Positions 35,421 through 46,742 of a stretch of DNA of 64,000 nt are shown here, piece after piece; within the stretch, counting starts at the first letter, position 1; each line of letters begins with the position of its first letter. The position numbers were made by a program, and so were the translations under genes. The notes below the pieces were generated by a model. It saw only the letters and a list, made by a program, of their open reading frames with translations. It was not told where the DNA came from and made no database searches. This DNA comes from Lumbricus terrestris (lineage: Eukaryota; Annelida; Clitellata; Crassiclitellata; Lumbricidae): positions 18,046,185-18,110,184 of the forward strand of contig OX457044.1 of NCBI GenBank assembly GCA_949752735.1. The letters run 5' to 3'.

Positions 35421-37714
35421 ACACTCGAAGCATGGTTGTTAGAGGCAAGGAAGGTGGCCACAAGAAGAGAATTGTGTTTTTCCCCTCAGCTCAACTATAC
35501 GTTGACAGCAGTCACCCCTCCAGTTCAGCTCTTTGCAATGTCTGTGTTATTACACAATTGAAAGTTTAATCAGGTTATTGTTCTGTGTCTACAATCTGCA
35601 TTATCATTTTCCTGCTTTTACTACAGTTCTTTATCTACTTTTCCTTATTTTACCTACCTCCGATATTCCTTATTTACCATGCCCCACCTATATTGTTATT
35701 TATTTTCCTCGCTTTTATCTTGTATAAATTTGCCCTACTTATAATAAATTCTGCTCTATTCTTTATTTACCTTTTCTTTACTTTATATAAATTTACCCTA
35801 CCTCTATTGTTCTTTATTTAATTTGACCTTAACGTATATAAATTTACCATATTACCTCGTTTGTTCTTTACCATTTCAGCCTCTGAGAACTTGTGGATGG
35901 CAATTTATGTAATTTGTTTTCTGTGAAGTATGACCTATCCTACCAAATACTGCATATCTTGATTTACATAAGTCTTTCCCTACCAAACCCTTTTAGGCCT
36001 GCCACATCTTACTTTGTTCTCTACCATTTGAACCTTTTATGCAGAGGATTTGCTTAAACATTGGAGAGAATCTGAGATGTGCACCAGCTCCCTTAATATG
36101 CCTTGCACTCTATTGCTGACATTAAGTCCATGTTTTGCCGTTCCTAACCTGACCTCATCCTACCTTGCCTTGCCTCAGTCTGACTGACTGACCTACCTTA
36201 CCATTATTATTTCTCTGTAGACAGCACATCTGACGAGTCCTCTGATGTGAATGTAGGCGCCAGCACATCGTCTGCTCCAGATTTATACAATTCAGATGAT
36301 TTTTACGATTCCTCTTGGGCGATTGAATCTGCTCAAGTTTTGCCTGCTGTTGATGGCGTTCTGGAAAAGCTTGCATACCTGAGGTATGTAAACTCTTCAC
36401 TTTCATTGTATTGCATTGTATGGTGTTGAAATTTAAATTTTCTCTCTTTTAAGGTGTAAGGTAGCACTGTGGTACGAAGAGCAGAAGCTCATCAAGGATA
36501 CGGTATTGCTTACCGTTATCCTCTCCCAAGGTCCACGCAGCCCTCCATTCGCTAGTTGATGTTGGTGAAATGAGCAGATGACGCCTTGCATGGCTGCCAT
36601 ACAGTTTAACGCGACTTCTTTAATAACTTGTAAGCATCCTTTTATACCATGAATACTCTAATCATTCTGCAGTTATGTGTGTTTGAAATAAATTCAAATA
36701 ATGTACAAAGATTATTACTAAATAATATCTCCATCCATTCATGACTGCCTCCCTCCCTCTCTTCCTCATCTCTCCCTCTGCTTTTCATCTCCTCCCCTCG
36801 CCTCCTCCTCGTTGGCTCTCATCTGACGGGATCTGCTGGAATCGTCGGTGTGCAGCACGACTCAGCCTCTTGTTATTCAGTCATTCATCACACTACGAGG
36901 CCATGCTTCCGTTCTGCACAACCACTTCAAGAGGTGTGGTCAAGCAACATGGTTCAGTACTTATGAATATGCAACAGCAGTTGCTAGGTCGAATTCATGA
37001 ATATATACTCGTTATGATGATGCATTAAAAATGCCTGCAACGTGTTGTTAGGCTAAATAATGAATATTCTGCAGTTATGAATATGCATCGTGAATGGCAA
37101 TCATATTATACTAGGCTGAAATTACAATGTGCATACTCCACGATTTGATCACCAATATAAAGCAATAGATTATGAATTATTATATAGGTATGAAGATACA
37201 TCTTGCATTTACAAAACAGAGCCAAAGGAATGTAGTTTTTGCATATTGGAGTTTCAAAATCTGAGACTCATTCATTTAGTTCATGTAATGGTCTTATTAA
37301 TTTATTCAAAAATATTTTTATATTTTGCATGTTCATTGGCATCAGCAAACAACTGTGACAATTTCTGTACTGCTCTGAATGCCGTTGCACAAGAGTATAA
37401 CATCAAAGGTACTATTAGTATTTTAGTAGTATTGTTATTCTATTTTTGTATTTTTATTATAGTTATTATTATTATCATCATTATTAAGCATCGTGGAAGT
37501 GATTAGTATGTAGAGTTATAGATTTGTATAAAATGCAAAGTAGGACGCCAATTATTAAGAAAAGGTAGCTACATAATTAGTTGCGCTTTTTTAACTGTTG
37601 ATCTGGGTTTTTTAGTGCACTGTGAAAAACTCCCAGCATCAGTTTAAGAAAGTTCACGAAGAAGTTGCAGACATCGAGCGTCTTCTGACGCCAGCTGAAG
37701 GCTGGCTTTGTCAA
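35421..37714 (+). pseudogene. Array unit C of the duplicated gene
   Basis: Modules: 35421-35573 (TLEAWLLEARKVATRRELCF), 36221-36383 (intact; SSDVNVGASTSSAPDLYNSD ... VDGVLEKLAYLR), about 36454 on (CKVALWYEEQKLIKDTV), about 36826-36934, about 37189-37231 (YEDTSCIYKTEPKE), about 37345-37411 (NNCDNFCTALNAVAQEYNIK) and 37616-37714 (33 codons; FKKVHEEVADIERLLTPAEG). Lesions: the LEAW exon has indels and runs into TGA; the RRDLL-type exon lost about 40 bp including its acceptor (ggctctcat joined to ctgacggg); the last AL exon has atcaaag for atccag, shifting phase. The intact 33-codon exon at 37616 has no copy in units A or B that I can see. Confidence 0.55.
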
Positions 37715-38346
37715 GTGAGAAATAGCCAACTATTATAAGCAGTAGGCCTACTATAAATTAACTGAGGCTTGTAATTGATCAAAGTTGCTAGCAGAAAAAA
37801 TTAGTTGAATTTTTGTGAAACTCTCTCGTAAAGTTTTCTAGATACATTAGTTGGTAAGATAACCATTTCTATTTATTTTTGTCTCTACATTGTTATACCA
37901 CCTTTATCCCATGAAGCGTATGACACAGAGTAACGACAATATGGAAAACCTCCTTGATATCTGCGCTGGTCAGTTCACATCCCTTTCTTCCACTCACCTC
38001 CCCAGGCATTACAGAATAATGGACCATTTGTTCGTCACTTGTCACTCGTAACCTTGTTTCACACAGCCTCTTCCAAGGATGACATTTTTCAGATCATTGC
38101 TCCAATTCCATCTAGAATTTCTGTTATTTCACATTTTTTTCTCAAAACAAATATTAATGTTGCCCATAATCCTGGAAGTGAGATCTTTGCATCCTTTCCT
38201 GTTATCAGCCATGATACGCGTTGCCTGCTATCAAATAGTACTCATTTTTGCTCCTAACTAAATTGTAGTTTGGCCATTTAAACGCAATTTGACACTATAA
38301 TCTGGAAGTGGACTAGAGTGCAAGCAAGTTAATATTCTATTTATTT

Positions 38347-38556
38347 ATTTATCCATTTATATAGCACCCCTTCAAGCTCTCTACTCAGGCAATCCCGACT
38401 ACAGCGCGGACACTGCATAGAAGTTTCACGCTGGATCAATTGCGAGTGAAGGACTTGCTCAAGGTCCCTATTTTGCAGCTTGAGTTGGATTCGAACCTTC
38501 AACCCTCCAGCTGCAAGGCAACGATCATACCCAGTACACCACCGCACCCCACGATA
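38347..38556 (-). repeat. Full-length-looking tRNA-derived SINE
   Basis: Minus strand: ggggtgcggtggtgtactgg head, perfect B box GGTTCGAATCC (about 38,489-38,499), then the body accttgagcaagtccttcac and the tail gagagcttgaaggggtgcta / tataaatggataaataaata. The body phrase recurs at 11,670, 29,884, 32,352 and 47,689. Confidence 0.85.
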
Positions 38557-38959
38557 TCAGACAAGGTGTTTGAGCTTTCTACCATGCTAAGAATAAATGT
38601 TAAAAAATTTCCATTTTTATTCACCTTTTCAACAGTGCATAGTATAGACTGATAATCCCAAATATTTTATTATTGAAAGAGTGTTGACAATCTCAGCATT
38701 GCAGCATGACGGTTCAAAGTTCATGATCTTACTAAACTGACATCTTGGCAACCTTGATATTCTCGTTGCTGAGCATAACTGATTTATGAAACTGAACTGA
38801 ATTGACACCGGTTTCAGTGTTGTCAGGTTATATATTAGCTCTAGTTCCATTAAAAGTAAATTATTGCAAGATTTATGCAAGTCTTATCGTCTTTATGTGG
38901 CACGAAACTCAGACAAAAGACTGCCAAGACATATGTTCAATAAAAGCCATTTGACAGCT

Positions 38960-41170
38960 GACTTATGGGAGGGGCTACAGGTATTGATTCTATCGAACTG
39001 CATCTTTTAAGACCTATTTGTTCTTCAAGGAAGAGTTACTATTTAACTACCCCTTCCATTTTATTCCAGAAGTTCTTGTAAAGAAACCAATGACTAAGTT
39101 TTGAAAATGTACATGCATTAAATAGTCATTGGTTTTCTTGACTTAGGTCAGAAAGTATGCACCAGAGTTTTGTTAGAGCTTTTGTTATTTAGGGCAATGA
39201 CTTTAGCGCAAATCTTCCTCTCTCAGCCGCTGCTGATTCTGATGCAACATCATCGATTGAGTTTTTCGTTTTTAAAACAGACTGAGCAGAATGTTGATGA
39301 TTGAACAAACGATAAATGAACACAGCAAATGAATCTGTTTTAACCAATTTTGATGACAATTTTTCGGTTCTGAAATTGGTCTTAATGTAGTGGATGATCT
39401 CATTCTGCCATTCCTTTGAATTTGAGCGCTTCTTGGTTGCTGTATTTAATTTTCAAGATTTTTTAATAAGGGCTTGCCAAAGAAGTGGATTTAAGAAATT
39501 TCTGTGATGGAAATATAAGTCTCCTTTTAATATGAGTACTTCTCAATCACTGTAAGTATAAATAGAATGGAGTACCATTGTTTTTGAAGATTGACAGGGG
39601 AACTGCCATTAGTTGTACAAAAGTGTGAGTTTGAAAACAGGTTTTTTGGAGAAATGGTTGTGGGTATTCTGGAATCTAAGTAGGCTTTCTGGTGATATTT
39701 TAGGACTATCATACATGCAGGAGTACAATGAATATGCCTGCTCGTGCCTTAGATATTGTTGCCAGTGATTTGATTCATTACGCTGTTAAATTTCTTTGCT
39801 TATTTCAACTATCTCTCACTGTAGAGCGTTTCCTAGTTTCATTTGAGTTAATGTAATTCTTTGTAATCAATAAATACTCACTGAAATATTAGCACTTGGT
39901 GAATGTTATGATTATTATTTTGTTTATAAGTCTTCTATGTACTGTGTATAGTGTACACTGCATACTAATTCTTTACTCGTTTGTAAAGGTGAGGCCTGGT
40001 GATCATTTAATACAATAGAACACTCCATTCTCATTTAGCCCTACACTGTCAGTTACCAATAAGTTTGGTGAAGAGTAATGTTTGTTAAATTCTGGTTGAA
40101 TTGAGTGATTTTGTATAAATTATAGGGTGCAAAACCTATTGTTTTTTAACCAGTACAAGCTGGATTTAGGCCTGTTTATCAATGATGCTCATTATTAGAC
40201 ACTAATATACTGATTGCCGGTTGGAAACTACAGTGAATAGCAGAATTCGAAAACAGAAAAAATAATGAGATCCTATATGTTGTGCAAATACATCACAAAG
40301 TGCTATGAGCTGCCTTTGATACAGCATGCACACTATTCTGTTGCCTTATCGTCAATGCACATTAACAGTCAGCCAAAGGTAATGCTGATCTGATGTCATG
40401 CTACTGTGTATAACTAGTGCCATCTTCCTATGGTGCCTCAGATGCACATTTTGATGTGACCTTGTGTGCATTGCAAATTATTTAACCATAATGATGTTCA
40501 GATACATATGATAGCTTTATGCTTGTACATGTGAGAGAACTTTGGTGCATACTTTGTGTCATACAAAGCCATTTCTTTAGCAATGATCTTGCCGTGTACA
40601 GTCTGTTAATTGAGCTTCAAGTGCAAACAAAATAAGGGTAATATAGCAGACACGTGCTGCATATCAGAGTGATAGTTGAGTCAAAAAATAATTCCTAATT
40701 TATATTCTATTTCAGTTCTAAGGCTTTACTGAAAATGATTCCAGTTTCAGTTCTATTTCAAGTTCTGAAATAGTTTTAGTTGTAACTCCAATTCTGAAAT
40801 AATCAGTTCTAATTTCAGTTCTGAAAAAGTATTTTTTCTAATTCAGCTCTCATATAACAGAGCAAAATGCAATAGCTGAGCACCATTAGTTGGAGCTTCT
40901 TCCATAGCCTAAGCTTAACTCGTGTATTAGATTTTGCAAGTTGTTTTTGTGTTGGTACCTCAGAGACAGTAGTTAAGGTATCTGGATCTTCATAAGGCAT
41001 TCTCGGTTTTTTTATTGTTAAGTGTTTCTATGTTCGTGTTTTTTGCAGTTTGTACTTTGTGTCATAGGTATGGAAGCATGGTTCCATTGTAGCCTTTGTC
41101 CTTAAGAAATCTGTTTCTTTATATCAATTTTATGGCTACGAACTATATTAAAACGTATCATGTAGTCGAT
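38960..41170. other. Intergenic stretch, nothing supported
   Basis: No exon chain or element termini seen. A low-complexity patch at about 40,700-40,850 repeats ttctgaaat / tttcagttct phrases. Confidence 0.35.
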
Positions 41171-41504
41171 TGACTTGTCTGGGGTTGAAGGCCAGTTTCG
41201 GGCATTGACAGCATCTGTGACTTGTGGTTTGGGGTTCGAGAAACATTGTTTAGGGCATTTTGGTAGTTTGTTGGAGCACCCACCACCAGACATGATTTTG
41301 AAGATTTGGGGTGAAAGTTCTACAGGTTGCAGAGATGGTCTTGTGCTCCTGTTGGGGGTTGCCTTGGTTTTAAGGCATGGTCAAAGCCAAAAATCACAGC
41401 TGAGTATACTGCAATACTGTATTTGGCTTTAGTGTGTCTTCGAAACAAACTGTGATAGCCGAAGAAATTAGTAGAATTTCTGCTATTGGCATTTGACAAG
41501 ATCT

Positions 41505-42110
41505 TCTTCTTCTTGGTCACTCTTCCGTCAGGCGCAGGTCCTACGCCAACGATGAGGCCTCAACATGCCGTCTCCAGTTTGCTCTGTTTCTGATTTTATC
41601 CACCGCATCTCTCATATCCATGTTCTGTGCTGTTAGATCTTCTTTTATATTGTCCATCCAGGTCTTTGCTTGTCTCCCTTGACTTCTCTTTCCCTCCACA
41701 TGCCCGTGCAGAGCTGCGACTAGTAACCTTTTGTCTTCCATTCGTGTCACGTGCCCGAAGCAGGTGAGTCTTCTTTTTCTGATCTTGTCCACCACTGTTT
41801 CCTTTTGTCCCAGCTCCTCTCGAGTCACTTCGTTTCGGATCCTGTCTCTCCGACTTATACCCAGAATTCTTCGCAGCCAGCTCATCTCCGCCACCAGTAG
41901 TCTTCTCTCATCCTCTCTGCGCATACACCAACACTCTGCTCTATACAGTAGCACCGGTAGAACAAGTGTTCCATATAGCTTCATCTTCGCTCTTATCGAG
42001 ATGCTGTTTGTTTTCCACATCTTACTCAGCCGTCCAAACATCTCTCCTGCAAGACCAATTCTACGTTTGATGTCGTGTTTATAAGATCTAGTCACTTGTA
42101 TAGAACCATT
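41505..42110 (-). mobile_element. 5'-truncated non-LTR retrotransposon, ORF2 C-terminus
   Basis: An open frame (42095-41541) encodes the C-terminal region after the RT domain: IKRRIGLAGEMFGRLSKMWK, LYGTLVLPVLLYRAECW, LRRILGISRRDRIRNE and LTCFGHVTRMEDKRLLVAAL, ending in GRQAKTWMDNIKEDL-type sequence. These are shared by many non-LTR ORF2 proteins. There is no stop within the fragment. The 3' end runs into (AAG)n at about 41,500-41,515, a simple-repeat tail. The catalytic RT domain is missing. Confidence 0.85.
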
Positions 42111-42184
42111 TAATAATTTACCAGATGTCAGTCAATGACAATGCTTTATTCTTGACTAATGTTGTCTTTGGTAAATACCAAATA

Positions 42185-42262
42185 CATCATGACAGATTCT
42201 ACTTAGCTTTCGATTTAATCAATATTGATTAAATCGAAAGCTAAGTAGAATCTGTCATGATG
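42185..42262. repeat. Perfect 78-bp palindrome without spacer
   Basis: A 39-bp arm beginning catcatgacagattctactt is followed immediately by its exact reverse complement; the centre is aat|att between 42223 and 42224. Confidence 0.95.
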
Positions 42263-43477
42263 TTCTAGAGAACAAAGGCATAAATGCCATTTAAATAATT
42301 TGATCAGCAACACGGACAGTGTTTTATCAAAATCACATTATTCTGTATTAGAAAAAGCTTGTTTTATATGGGAGTTTTTGATTGAATTCTGTTGAATCTG
42401 TTATACTTAACCAGCTGTTTGGTGCTTGAATTATTGAGTTGAAACACATGTACGGGTAACAGAACCTCGCAACTCAGGTTTTAATTGTAAGTGTTTCTAT
42501 GTTCATTTTGTATTGCAATTTGTATGATGTAAGAATAAAAATGAAGCAATATTCAAATGTAGTGTTAATTGTAGTCTTTGTTATGAAGAACTCTGTTGAC
42601 TTGTGAAGTAATTTGATTAAAAATGGTTTTATGACCTACATTCCAAACCCTGTATTGTAATGTTGATTACTAAACAATTCAGTTTTAACTACTTTGGGGG
42701 TTGAAGGCCTCTGTTTTAGGCACTGATAGTGTCTGGCATATAAGGGCATTGTTTGAGGCAATGACAGCATTTGAGGATTGAGAAACATTGGGGCTTTGAT
42801 AGTGTTTATGGAGTGTTGACAGACATCATTTGTGGATTTTATGTACTCCAAATTGTCAGTTAAAGAATATTTTTATCACTCATCTAGGCACATTTAAACA
42901 AACAGACATATATACACCAACTGAAGCACACGCACGTACAAACAGACACCTGCATTAGACACACGTGAACGCTGAACAGGCATTTAGTAACACACACATA
43001 CCATTTACATGATTGTATCTTTATATGATAAAGGGTTCTATCCTTGTGAGATTGGTGTAGAGCTTTCTTTTCTTCAACCATCTAGGTGTCAACGTGAGCA
43101 GGGAAACTGTCCAGGTTTTATTTGAAGACGGACCAAACAGGTAGAAACTTGCGCTATTACACACTGGCTTTGTACGTATGCATGCATGTATTTACTAGGA
43201 CACTTAATATTAAGTGCATTCTGAAGTATCTCACAGAAGTGTGTTCCCTTTCACATGCTCGAGGTGTTGATGAAAATCTAGGAGAAACATTTGATTCTTG
43301 TCATTGTACTTACCTATTGTGTATTCCTGGGTGTTACTGTCCTTTCTCTGTGGTTGTCTGTCTAAAGAAGAGCTATGGTTTAGAAACTGGGTATGAAGTT
43401 ATGCATCGTGTCCTCTATTAAATACATTTTCAAGATGCCATTTTTGCACCCTGTGCAGTAGTGTGGTCCAAACTTAC

Positions 43478-44523
43478 AAGGGAAAAATATTTCCAAGGCA
43501 ATTGAAAATAACCAATATGCAATAGGAATCTTTTTCGACCTGGCAAAGGCTTTTGATACCGTCAATCATGATATCTTACTAAGGAAATTAAGCACTTAAA
43601 TGATCTCCGGATACGGGGCACACAATTAAATTGGTTTTCAAGTTATTTTACTAATTGATCTAACCTACGGCAAATTAACTTTTGGAGTTCCTCAAGGGTC
43701 TATTCTCGGTCCCTTCTTCTTTCTAATCTATGTCAATGATCTCCCAAATGCATCTTCTCTATTGCATTTTATACTTTTTGCTGATGACACCAATGTATTT
43801 TACTTCACCTCATCTCTTGAGACCCTATTTAATGATGTTAACTTTGAATTGAAAAACGTAGCCGAATGGTTCCATGCCAATAAACTGTCGTTAAATCTTG
43901 ATAAAACCAATTATATAATCTTTAAATCCCATAGAAAGAGTTGTCATACAAGAAACCTGGGGGTGTGCATTGAAGGGGTTCCACTCACTCAGGTAATATC
44001 AACCAAATTCTTAGGAGTATACATAGATCAACACCTAACCTGGAAAGATCACATAAAAATTGTATCCAATAAAATCACTAAAAACCTTGGAAAATTATCC
44101 TGTACCTCCCAGCTAGTACCTACTCAAATTCGTCTCACAGTGTATTACTCACTCATATACCCATACCTCACGTACTGCAACATAATATGGGTCTCTACCT
44201 ATAAATCTAGTCTATTGAATCTAATCAACCTCAAGAAGTGAGCAATTCGATATATAGGAAACCTGCTCTATGGGGCTCTGACAGAATCTAAATTCCACGA
44301 ATACAGCCTTCTCAATGTCTACCAAACTAGGCAGGTGCAGATAGACGAATTCATGTTCAGATATTATCATGGCCTATTACCTTCAGAGTTCAAGAATTTC
44401 TTCCTCCATACTACTGAGGTGCATTCATATCATACTAGATACGATGACTCCTACCATTTGTCCCAAGTGAACACCAATATCCGCCGCTTCTCTATTAAAC
44501 ACAGTGGGGCTCGAACATGGAAT
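43478..44523 (+). mobile_element. Decayed non-LTR retrotransposon, reverse transcriptase
   Basis: RT motifs in order but in more than one frame: GIFFDLAKAFDTVNHDIL (about 43,528), FGVPQGSILGPFFFLIYVND (about 43,683), LLHFILFADDTNVFYF with the catalytic FADD (about 43,765), then LSLNLDKTNYIIFKSH and KFLGVYIDQHLTWKDHI to about 44,240. An in-frame TGA at 44240-44242 probably reflects CGA to TGA. The frame then continues as FMFRYYHGLLPSEF and IRRFSIKHSGARTWN. The clade is CR1/L2/Jockey-like; the endonuclease is missing. Confidence 0.88.
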
Positions 44524-45055
44524 TAATTGCATGTTTACATGTTTATATGTATGAACCTACATATGTGTTTTTAAGTTTGTGTATATGTTGAACCGACAAA
44601 TCTCAGAGAAAAATGTGATGTAGTTGCAACCTGTAAAATCATGTTGTATCCCAAATGAAACAAGTTATTTTATGTTATGTAAGCGTGTAATGTATATGTT
44701 TGCATAAATTCATTCATTCATTCATTTGGAAACTTATATAGTGATCTTTCAAGAAAAACAGCTAAGCGGTGCCATCACATAGATTGACAAGATATACATC
44801 GCTGATCAAATAAGATGAAAATTTTTATCGTTTGAAAGAATATTTTCTTCCAACTCCAAAAGTGAATTTAATCTAATGGCAGAAAAAGACTCACATATAG
44901 GCCCACGAATTTTTTAAGATGCTCGAGTTGTGGTTACTTAAAGGTGGTGCCCACCTGTGTTTCTCCCCTCGTTAACTCGACATTGTCGATAGTCACATCA
45001 CCTGCTCAGGTTTACGCAGAGGTCAGAGTGTTGTCAAAATTGATATCGCTTAACC

Positions 45056-45747
45056 GGTGCACGGAGGATTGATCACCGGACGGTTGATCACCGGACGATT
45101 TAATCACCCGGACGATTGATCACTGGACGATTGATCATCACGCGATTTATATAAAACGATAGGCCTATGACACAGACTCAACCTACCACATAATGTATTT
45201 AATATGCAATGGAATCATATATACGAAGTGAAATGTGAAAATATACTGAAACGACTGTAGCGCATTACTAAAAAGGCAACTAATAAAAAAAGCATGGTTC
45301 TCTTATTGCGTTCAGAAACATCATACACTCCTATTTGTTCCATGTCGACACACTAGTAAAAATGTCTTTTTGCAAAACCCTTTATATACATGCAGGCTAC
45401 AACAACCAGAAATGAGGTGTTTGTGTAAGACAAGTCAATGAGGCTAATTTGACTTAACACTTTGATGGACTGCGATAGGCCTTCAACTGTAAAGAACAAA
45501 TGACATTTATTTGGAATGCGTACTTTAATAATAATTGTGATGTGCTATTTCGTGTATGTACAATTGTACATATAAGAATTAAAAGAAGCCGACGATGTTT
45601 ATCTTTGCTAGCGGTAAATGCGACATTTCTCTTTCATCCTTAGTTAATTGCAGCGACCTCTAGACTGGTGATCAATCGGTCGATGATCAAACGTCCGGTG
45701 ATCAACCGTCCAGTGATCAACCCTCCAGTGATCAATCATCCTAGAAC
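45056..45747. mobile_element. Non-autonomous DNA transposon with clustered subterminal repeats
   Basis: The left end has four to five copies of ttgatcaccggacg in about 90 bp; the right end has the same motif inverted (cgtccggtgatcaa) about five times. Ends align as GGAGGATTGATCACCGG versus AGGATGATTGATCACTGG. Flanked by TCGCTTAACC at 45046-45055 and 45748-45757. Units B and C show the uninterrupted site. No coding capacity. An 8-10-bp duplication suggests hAT- or Mutator-like ends, not assigned. Confidence 0.82.
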
Positions 45748-46132
45748 TCGCTTAACCAGGTTATTGTTCTTTGTTTACATTATTGTTATCCTGCCTTTAC
45801 TACAGCTCTTTATTTATCTTACCTTACTTTGCCTACCATTTATATTTCTATATAACCATGCCCCAACCTATATTGTTATTTGGTGATTTCACGGTATTTA
45901 AATTTACCCTACCTATCATTAATTTACCTTACTAGATAGTGTTCATTATTTACCTTGACCTTACCTTATACAAATTTACTATAATATTCTATTGTTCTTT
46001 ACCATTTCAGCCTCTATGTAGAAACCTGATCTGCCCTAATCTACTGCTATGCTTACCTTGATTTACCTAAGTAGCCTTTCTTTTACCATACCTTTCCAGG
46101 CCTATTGTCTCTTACTTTGTCATCTACCATAT

Positions 46133-46135
<3 letters not shown>

Positions 46136-46221
<86 letters not shown>

Positions 46222-46222
46222 A
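46136..46222. repeat. (TC)n(TA)n microsatellite
   Basis: About 64 bp of CT repeat passes directly into an AT dinucleotide run. Confidence 0.95.
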
Positions 46223-46226
46223 ATAT

Positions 46227-46742
46227 ATATATTTCTTCTCATCCTTCTGTCATTCCCTCCTCACGAGTCCTCAGTCCTCCTCTTCATCTGCTCTCGTGAT
46301 CTCTGATGAGAAGAAATATATATATATATTTTTATATATATATATACAGTTCCTTCTATTTTCCAGTACTCAAACGAGGCAAGATCTGAGTGCTCTTGTT
46401 TACGGAACGACTCGAACATTCATCATTAGCTGTTTTGTACAGCGCCGTCTCCACTGTCAGTATGTATGTATGTATATGAACATTTATATAGCGCCTTACA
46501 ATAACCTCACGAAGGCGCTGATAACCTCACGAAGGCGCTTATTTATCATAACATAAACACTGCCAATATAAGATATGTAGAGCAGAAGCTACAACCTTGG
46601 TATCAAAGGTCACACACAGAGGCATTGGCAGTGGTTATGAATGTGCATCATGATTGGCAGATGAAGAGGAGGACTGAGGACTCGTGAGGAGGGAATGACA
46701 GAAGGATGAGAAGAAATATATGTCAGTGACATCTACCATAGG
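46227..46742. repeat. Patchwork (templated) insertion and 64-bp perfect inverted repeat
   Basis: 46227-46290 is exactly reverse-complemented at 46658-46721. 46579-46630 is a direct copy of 47274-47325 (52 bp). 46631-46659 is a direct copy of 46888-46916 (one mismatch). The block also has a SINE-like piece (aacatttatatagcgcctta). It splits a 120-bp-type exon between ccactgtcag and tgtcagtgacatctaccatag, with TGTCAGT on both sides. Confidence 0.85.

Larger units (their letters stand above)
41170..42800 (-). repeat. Reverse-orientation copy of the 18-20 kb interspersed repeat, interrupted
   Basis: ttggttttaaggcatggtca (41,367), gaatttctgctattggc (41,475), tttttgattgaattctgttg (42,375) and gaggattgagaaacattggg (42,774) are reverse complements of phrases at 19.8-19.9, 19.4 and 19.1-19.2 kb. 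The copy is split by a non-LTR fragment at about 41,505-42,110 and contains the perfect palindrome at 42,185. Confidence 0.6.
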
